Source of the DNA: Clostridiales bacterium
Lineage (GTDB): Bacteria; Bacillota; Clostridia; Oscillospirales; CAG-272
Direction of reading: 5' to 3'
Assembly: GCA_016280525.1 (NCBI GenBank)
Contig: JAEEGW010000125.1
Location: forward strand, 1-12,486
Length of the DNA: 12,486 nt
Of the stretch, positions 7,565 to 12,486 are shown one piece after another. The notes under the pieces were generated by a model, which saw only the letters and a list, made by a program, of their open reading frames with translations, searched no databases and was not told the origin of the DNA. A program made the position numbers and the translations under genes. Position 1 is the first letter of the stretch; each line of letters starts with the position of its first letter.

Positions 7565-9703
7565 CTAAATTCGGTACGACAGCTCTGTGACGACGTTTGC
7601 CACAAAACCGACGATCTTCTGTATAAGGTTCGTGAACAGAAGCGCTACGAACATTATGAACGCCATACCAACGATAGTACCGGCTGACGTGAGAATGTTT
7701 TTGATGAATGAATAGTCGTGAGTTACCTGTGAGCCGAAGAATATCAGCATACCGACCCATACCCACATCACGCCTACGATAAGCGTGAGCACCTTGCCTT
7801 CGGAGAGGCTCAGTACGTGCGACAGAAGCGTCTGCGGTATGATGCACAGCGGTATCGGAACGAGCGCGTAGCACGTTGCGATGAAGATGTCCTTCAGGCT
7901 TCCTTCACCTTCAAACAGCGTTGTCAGACACCAGTTTGAAAGTACCCAGAGTCCTACCGGAACGACTATTGAGATTATCTGTCCGAATATGCTCTGATAG
8001 CCCCTGCTCGGATTGAACAGGTACGAGGTTCCTATGCCGTTGTACGTGAACGCCGCTATCGCTATCGCCAGCCACGTCAAGGCGCCTCTTACTGAACCTC
8101 TCTTCTCGTGCTTCAGATCCCAGAAGCCGTCAAACGGGTGCATCATAAGGTGGAAGGCGAAGATGACCTCTTCTCCGTACGACCTTCTGCCGCCCGGTCT
8201 CGTTGCGACCTCCTTATTCCTCTTTCCGACGAAGCGGAAGAAGAAATACAGACCTACGACTACTACTACGATGACCAGCGGTACGACAAGCGCGTATTTA
8301 GCGACCCAGTTCTTTCTGTACTGCTTGAACGCCGTGGAGTAGTTTGACGTTTCGTACGCCGCCTCGTACATCTTCATGGCTTCCTTGTAGTCGCCCTCTC
8401 TGTAATAGGCTTTGCCTATACCGACGTACGCTTCGTCAAAGTTGTTGTTTCTCATGAGGATGCCTCTCCAGTTTTCGGCAGCCTCGTCATAATTTAAGTT
8501 CTTCTGGTTTTCCAGAGCGCTTATAAGGATGTTTCCGTATTCCGTTCTCTTGAAAACCGTTATATTGTCCGCCGTGTTGTCAAGCACGAGCAGATCGTTG
8601 CCTTTATAGACTATACCGTTCACGGTCTCCATGTTGCCGAGCTGTGAACCCTGGTCGCCGAATACGAACATCAGGGAGCCGTCCTCGTCATACGTGAACA
8701 CCTTTGATCTCGTTTTGTCTATGATGCTCCACGTTCCCATAGGTCCTAACGCCACGTCGACGATCTTTGAAGGACCGTAGATGTTGGAGCTTGTGGAAGC
8801 GGAGTAGTTTATCCTGACCTCACCGGATGGCGGGAAGAAGCCGTTTCTCTTTAAGATCTCGTCGCCCTGGGTGTTCAGCATCTTTACAGGCGCGTATTCA
8901 CCGGATTTTGATTTGCCGGTTATCGCGGACTGCTGCGCGCCTTCGTCCAGGTTGATGTTGGTAACGTAGATCATACCGTTGTCGTCTATCGTTATGTTCT
9001 CATACTCGGACGAGACCGTTCTCTGCTGCTGGTCTATCTGTTCCTGAGTCTGGAATCTTCTCCAGAAGATCTGCCAGGCGGAGAGCGGAGCTTTCTGCGC
9101 TCCTATGAAGCCCTGGAACGTTCCGTCGCTGTCCATCGCTATGATACCCTGGTAGGTAGAGGATGAAACGACGTACATTCTTCCGGATCTGTCTACCGCT
9201 ACGGCTTTAGGACGGTAGAGGTCGTCTACCGAGAACTCGTCGGCTATCGGCTTTTCAACTATCCTGACGTAATTGGCGTCACGGTCGAATATTACTATTC
9301 TGTTGTTGTCCGTATCGCAGACGTAGATGTTCGTCTCCGTTACGAATACGCCCTGCGGGTTGTTGAATTTATCCTGTATGCCCTGGCTGTTTACGAATTT
9401 TTCTATGTAATAGCGGAGCTTATATCTTTTGTTCAGCACCACTATCCTGTTGTTGCCCGCGTCCGCTATGTAGACGTTTTCCTTGTCGTCCACGAATATG
9501 TCGGACGGGTTTTCAAGCGCGGGCGATATGCCCATCGTGTCGCTTGTTACTATCTCGTCCGGAACGAAGGCGTCCGGAGACTCCATCATATTTCCGTTTA
9601 TATCGTACGTATACGATTTATAGGAATAATATGCTGACGTTATCGGCGCCAATACGAGCAGGATGACGAATGCGACTGCGGCGGCTCTTATAATTTTATT
9701 CAT
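7565..9703 (-). CDS. NHL-repeat, TPR and YIP1-domain membrane protein
   Basis: This is a 712-residue protein with clear modular order. Residues 5-24 are an N-terminal hydrophobic segment (signal peptide or anchor, possible cleavage after TSA24). Residues about 57-390 form an NHL-type beta-propeller, with repeats such as DIFVDDKENVYIADAGNNRI (68-87) and GVFVTETNIYVCDTDNNRI (118-136). Residues about 403-455 contain two TPR-like helix pairs (NFDEAYVGIGKAYYREGDYK at 421-440). A transmembrane helix at about 470-491 is followed by basic residues (RFVGKRNK). Residues about 512-708 are a YIP1-family domain with about five membrane helices, opening with FHLMMHPFDGFWDLKHEKRGS. The positive charges after the 470-491 helix put the propeller and TPRs outside the cell. 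Function is unknown; a surface sensor, or a scaffold for the neighbouring permeases, is plausible. GGAGG at 9711-9715 fixes the start, 12 nt after the preceding stop. Confidence 0.9.
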   Translation of the reverse strand: MNKIIRAAAVAFVILLVLAPITSAYYSYKSYTYDINGNMMESPDAFVPDEIVTSDTMGISPALENPSDIFVDDKENVYIADAGNNRIVVLNKRYKLRYYIEKFVNSQGIQDKFNNPQGVFVTETNIYVCDTDNNRIVIFDRDANYVRIVEKPIADEFSVDDLYRPKAVAVDRSGRMYVVSSSTYQGIIAMDSDGTFQGFIGAQKAPLSAWQIFWRRFQTQEQIDQQQRTVSSEYENITIDDNGMIYVTNINLDEGAQQSAITGKSKSGEYAPVKMLNTQGDEILKRNGFFPPSGEVRINYSASTSSNIYGPSKIVDVALGPMGTWSIIDKTRSKVFTYDEDGSLMFVFGDQGSQLGNMETVNGIVYKGNDLLVLDNTADNITVFKRTEYGNILISALENQKNLNYDEAAENWRGILMRNNNFDEAYVGIGKAYYREGDYKEAMKMYEAAYETSNYSTAFKQYRKNWVAKYALVVPLVIVVVVVGLYFFFRFVGKRNKEVATRPGGRRSYGEEVIFAFHLMMHPFDGFWDLKHEKRGSVRGALTWLAIAIAAFTYNGIGTSYLFNPSRGYQSIFGQIISIVVPVGLWVLSNWCLTTLFEGEGSLKDIFIATCYALVPIPLCIIPQTLLSHVLSLSEGKVLTLIVGVMWVWVGMLIFFGSQVTHDYSFIKNILTSAGTIVGMAFIMFVALLFTNLIQKIVGFVANVVTELSYRI

Positions 9704-9715
9704 TATATTACCTCC

Positions 9716-10591
9716 TTAGTCTTTCATACCGGACGAAGCCATCGTCTCTATGATATTACTCTGCGAGACGACGAACACCGTAACGGGTACGATCATCATG
9801 ATGACCATCGCCGCGGTACTTGCACCGGCACGAACGATACCGGCGGAAAGTATCTGCTGTATAGCGTAGTTGAACGTCTTTAACTGCTCGGACTGGATAT
9901 ACACGGATGAACCGGTGTTCCACAGGCCCTGGAACGAATAAACTATCAGAGTCAGCCAAGCCGGTTTGACCATCGGCATAGCTATGGACCAGAACACCTT
10001 GAATTCGCTCGCGCCGTCCAGACGCGCGCTCTCAAGCGCTTCGTTTGAGACGGAGCTGTCCATGAACTGCTTCATCAGGTACAGACCCAGAGTCGAGCAG
10101 CACGCCGGCAGGATGATCGCCAGCAGGTTGTCAATGAGTCCCAAGTACGAGAACGTGATGAAGTTTGCGATACCCGTAACGGTGGAAACGAACATAAGTG
10201 ATAAAACTATCATCTGGAATATCGTTTTTCTTCCCGGGAAAGGTATCTTTGACAGCGCGTACGCTGCAAGCGAACCGAGACACAGGTTGCCGAACGTTCC
10301 GGCAACGGTTATGAGCACCGTGTTGAATATGTATCTTGAAAACGGCACCCACGACGTGTTCATCAGCTTGAACAGGTCTGCGTAATTCTTGAACGTCGGG
10401 TTAATGACGTAGAATTTAGGCGGGAATATCCACAGCTCATCAAGAGGTTTAAGCGACGTCATTACCGAGAAGTACATCGGTATGAACATCAGCACGCCCA
10501 GTACGACAAGCAGTACGGTGATACCCGCGTCGCCCCCGGCAGACCGGTTAAGGACGACTTTGTGATTTCTTACACGCATCTTCCTTGCCAT
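9716..10591 (-). CDS. Carbohydrate ABC transporter permease, MalG/UgpE-like (first pair, second subunit)
   Basis: This is a 291-residue CUT1-type permease of normal family length. Membrane segments lie at about 24-45, 88-112, 125-147, 152-170, 209-222 and 258-276. The EAA loop at about 182-210 has EALESARLDGASEF followed by a conserved PMVKP. The C-terminus (NIIETMASSGMKD) is the typical MalG-type tail. It starts one base after the stop of its partner (TAATATG). Its probable ribosome site AAAGGTGG (10601-10608) lies within the last codons of that partner, implying coupled translation. With the 10593-11552 product it would form the translocation channel for the binding protein encoded upstream. 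Substrate cannot be told from the sequence. Confidence 0.94.
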   Translation of the reverse strand: MARKMRVRNHKVVLNRSAGGDAGITVLLVVLGVLMFIPMYFSVMTSLKPLDELWIFPPKFYVINPTFKNYADLFKLMNTSWVPFSRYIFNTVLITVAGTFGNLCLGSLAAYALSKIPFPGRKTIFQMIVLSLMFVSTVTGIANFITFSYLGLIDNLLAIILPACCSTLGLYLMKQFMDSSVSNEALESARLDGASEFKVFWSIAMPMVKPAWLTLIVYSFQGLWNTGSSVYIQSEQLKTFNYAIQQILSAGIVRAGASTAAMVIMMIVPVTVFVVSQSNIIETMASSGMKD

Positions 10592-10592
10592 A

Positions 10593-11552
10593 TTACTGTC
10601 CCACCTTTGATAAGAGTTTCTTGATAAGCATGTTACTGCCTATCATCATCAAGAACAGAATCGTCGCGATGGCGGATGAATATCCGACCTCGAAACGCTG
10701 TCCGCCGTAGTCCTCCAGGTGATGCATTATAGTCCACGCGCAGTAGTCAACGGACGGGAAGCCCGCAAGCGCCGTAACTATACCGCCGAAACCGAAGGAA
10801 CCCGTGATACTCATAACGGCACCGAACATCAGCTGTTCTTTCATCGCCGGCAGCGTTATGTACCACAGCTCCTGCCACCTGTTCTTTACGCCGTCAAGCG
10901 CGCCCGCTTCGTACAGGCTGTTGTCGACGATCTGAAGACCTGCGATGAACGAAAGGAACGTAGTACCGAGCGACGTCCAAAGCGCGACCACTATACACAG
11001 CGGCATAACGTAGTTGGCGTTCTGGAAAAACTGGATCGGCTCCGTTATGAAGTTGTACTCGATCAGAAATCCGTTTACGTAACCGTACCGGTCTGACGAG
11101 AAGAATATACCGAATATCTGATACATCGAGCCCGCTATCGACGGAGCGTAGAATATAAGCGTTACGAACGCTCTCATCTTAGGCGGCAGCTCGTTTATGA
11201 ACCATGCTACGAAAAGCGATAACAGATATGATACAGGACCTGTGACCACCGCGAATATAAGCGTGTTCTGTATGGCGGTAAGGAATATATCGTCATCAAG
11301 GAACAGTCTTACGTAGTTGTCAAGTCCTATGAATTTCGGCCATTCGAGCAGGTTGAATGAAGTAAAGCTCAGAATCATTGAAAGGAAGACGGGAACGACC
11401 GTGAACACGAAGAAGAGTATGAAGAACGGCGCTATCATAAAGTAGCCTGCCTTGTGCTTCTTCATCTCTTTGAGGGTCCACTGGGCCTTCGTCATATCCT
11501 TTCTTGCCACCGGCTTTGCTTTTCTCTCTTTTATTGCCGTATTCTGTGACAT
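10593..11552 (-). CDS. Carbohydrate ABC transporter permease, MalF/UgpA-like (first pair, first subunit)
   Basis: This is a 319-residue CUT1-type permease. A basic N-terminus (about 1-34) is followed by membrane segments at about 37-62, 94-118, 126-150, 182-206, 240-262 and 290-309. The EAA loop at about 211-237 reads NSLYEAGALDGVKNRW and ends with the usual Leu-Pro. AGGAG (11562-11566) lies 9 nt before the ATG. It follows the solute-binding protein gene by 59 nt and precedes its partner permease by one base. That is the standard binding protein, permease, permease order of sugar importers; no ATPase gene follows. Confidence 0.94.
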   Translation of the reverse strand: MSQNTAIKERKAKPVARKDMTKAQWTLKEMKKHKAGYFMIAPFFILFFVFTVVPVFLSMILSFTSFNLLEWPKFIGLDNYVRLFLDDDIFLTAIQNTLIFAVVTGPVSYLLSLFVAWFINELPPKMRAFVTLIFYAPSIAGSMYQIFGIFFSSDRYGYVNGFLIEYNFITEPIQFFQNANYVMPLCIVVALWTSLGTTFLSFIAGLQIVDNSLYEAGALDGVKNRWQELWYITLPAMKEQLMFGAVMSITGSFGFGGIVTALAGFPSVDYCAWTIMHHLEDYGGQRFEVGYSSAIATILFLMMIGSNMLIKKLLSKVGQ

Positions 11553-11611
11553 TTTGGTTTTCTCCTGTTTATAAATTTGCGTTAATACTATATGAATTTA
11601 TATTATAGAGA
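11553..11611. other. AT-rich gap between binding protein and permease genes
   Basis: This 59-nt spacer is the widest one inside the operon. It is markedly AT rich and contains a weak imperfect inverted repeat (CTATA...TATAG) plus a TATAAT without a matching -35. It holds the AGGAG ribosome binding site of the permease gene. Such gaps after binding-protein genes can carry RNA-processing or stabilising hairpins that raise binding protein over permease levels, but nothing here is strong enough to call. Confidence 0.35.
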
Positions 11612-12486
11612 TCAGCCGAACCATTCCGGATGAGCTTCTATATTCTGAGCTTTGAAATCTTCATAAGTAATCAGACCAAACTCTTTGCGCTTACGCGACA
11701 GCTCGTTATTGATGTACTGTATCTGGTCAAGCAGCGAATCCGTTGCGTTCGCGTTGTTGTTGTAGCAGTTTAAGAATGCAAAGTCGACGTAACGCGTTAT
11801 GATGTAGCCGCCCGGGAATTCCGGTGTGCCTTTAAGGTGCGCGAACTGCGCCTCAAGGTTCTTTCTTTCCTGGTTGGTCCACGACATGTTGCGCAGCGCC
11901 TCGGTATTGGCCGTATTGAATTTCGCCGCCATACCGATTATCGCCTCGTACTGCTTCGCGTAGGAGGACTGAGCTTCCGCTCCCGTCCACCATTTCATGT
12001 ATTCCCAGCAATTCTTGCGCAGCTCTTCGGATCTGCCCTTGGTGTCTCTCATGAGGACCGTTGCGGAGACCGAACACGGTGCGTTGCTGTTTATAACGGG
12101 CTTGCCGTCTTCTCCGTAGACTATCTTGCCGGACGCGTCTCTTTGCACCGTACCGGGCAGGAGCGTGAACTCCCAGAGTCCGCGGAGCTCCGTTGCGTAA
12201 ATGGTGAACTGGTTGTACGTCAGGTAATCCGCGACCGCTATCGGCATCTCGCCCATTCTGAAATACGTGGCGAGGTCGTATGCACGCGGGAATTTGAACG
12301 TCTGGAACAGTGTCACAAGCTCTTCAAAGCATTCAAGCGAAGTCCTGGAATCTATGTTTATCTGCATACCGTCAAGCACGCCGTCGCCGTCAATATCGGA
12401 ATAGATGTCCTCGTCACGCTGATACATCAGCATTATGAGTCCGCCCAAACTTGACGGGAAGCCTACCTTGCGGTAATTTATCTGAA
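11612..12486 (-). CDS. Extracellular sugar-type solute-binding protein, C-terminal part (5' end off the right edge)
   Basis: The frame is open from the right edge to the TGA at 11612-11614, giving 290 visible residues. A TTG at 12446-12448 is not a real start, since the reading frame continues upstream with similar sequence (NYRKVGFPSS). The visible part matches the C-terminal lobe of family-1 extracellular binding proteins of CUT1 importers: FRMGEMPIAVADYLTYNQF, WEFTLLPGT, then CSVSATVLM and NCWEYMKWWTGAEAQ, a pattern usual for these lipid-anchored or secreted proteins. A loop DIDGDGVLD (12371-12397) resembles a Ca2+-binding DxDxDG motif. The protein ends in EAHPEWFG. It is the only binding protein visible for two permease pairs. 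The ligand is unknown, and the signal peptide or lipobox would lie outside the window. Confidence 0.88.
   Translation of the reverse strand, partial: QINYRKVGFPSSLGGLIMLMYQRDEDIYSDIDGDGVLDGMQINIDSRTSLECFEELVTLFQTFKFPRAYDLATYFRMGEMPIAVADYLTYNQFTIYATELRGLWEFTLLPGTVQRDASGKIVYGEDGKPVINSNAPCSVSATVLMRDTKGRSEELRKNCWEYMKWWTGAEAQSSYAKQYEAIIGMAAKFNTANTEALRNMSWTNQERKNLEAQFAHLKGTPEFPGGYIITRYVDFAFLNCYNNNANATDSLLDQIQYINNELSRKRKEFGLITYEDFKAQNIEAHPEWFG

Noticed and set aside
7542..7874. Extra 111 residues in front of the DUF5696 signal peptide
   Set aside because: They overlap the YIP1 coding region in another frame, are rich in Arg and His like a shadow frame, and would bury a clear signal peptide. GGGAGG and ATG at 7541 are convincing.
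11602..11630. Internal promoter before the first permease gene
   Set aside because: TATAAT is present at 11602-11607, but the expected -35 position has no resemblance to TTGACA, and the region is simply AT rich.
12446..12448. TTG start for the solute-binding protein
   Set aside because: The frame is open and protein-like up to the window edge, no ribosome binding site precedes it, and only the C-terminal lobe would be made.
1..12486. RNA genes, insertion sequences or prophage parts
   Set aside because: No tRNA- or rRNA-like stretch, transposase, integrase or flanking repeat was seen; nearly all bases are accounted for by the operon genes.

Overview
The window looks like part of a Bacillota (probably Clostridia) chromosome. 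Strong AGGAGG-type ribosome binding sites, a SigA-type promoter, intrinsic termination, Gram-positive signal peptides and the gene types all point that way. The taxonomic call is inference; there is no rRNA or marker gene. Every gene I can support lies on the minus strand, so the transcription order runs from high to low coordinates. Coding density is very high. The only gaps are 59 nt (11553-11611) and 133 nt (2106-2238), plus junctions of about 23 nt or less.

Region 1 (12486 to 2239) reads as one operon entering from beyond the right edge. It holds the C-terminal part of an extracellular sugar-type solute-binding protein, a pair of CUT1-like ABC permeases (11552-9716), and an NHL-repeat/TPR/YIP1 membrane protein (9703-7565). 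These are followed by a large secreted DUF5696-type protein (7541-4302) and a second pair of CUT1-like permeases (4302-2239). Stop and start codons abut or overlap, and several Shine-Dalgarno sites are embedded in the end of the preceding gene, so translational coupling is likely. No transporter ATPase is present. CUT1 systems of Bacillota often share an MsmX-type ATPase encoded elsewhere, which I infer here. The run ends in an intrinsic terminator at 2176-2209.

Region 2 (2166 to 1) starts with its own near-consensus promoter, overlapped at the predicted transcription start by a perfect 12-bp palindrome. It reads into a secreted phosphodiester glycosidase (NAGPA-like) protein. Behind the catalytic domain come a carbohydrate-binding-like beta domain, a (Thr-Glu)n linker and a C-terminal transmembrane segment. 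The gene runs off the left edge.

Together the genes suggest a cell-surface glycan or glycoconjugate system: a binding protein and two permease pairs for uptake, a large secreted protein that may be a glycoside-hydrolase-like TIM barrel, a membrane protein carrying an extracellular beta-propeller, and a membrane-anchored phosphodiester glycosidase. The substrate cannot be read from the sequence. The most interesting feature is the recurrent-looking but functionally obscure pairing of the NHL-TPR-YIP1 protein and the DUF5696 protein between two sets of sugar permeases.
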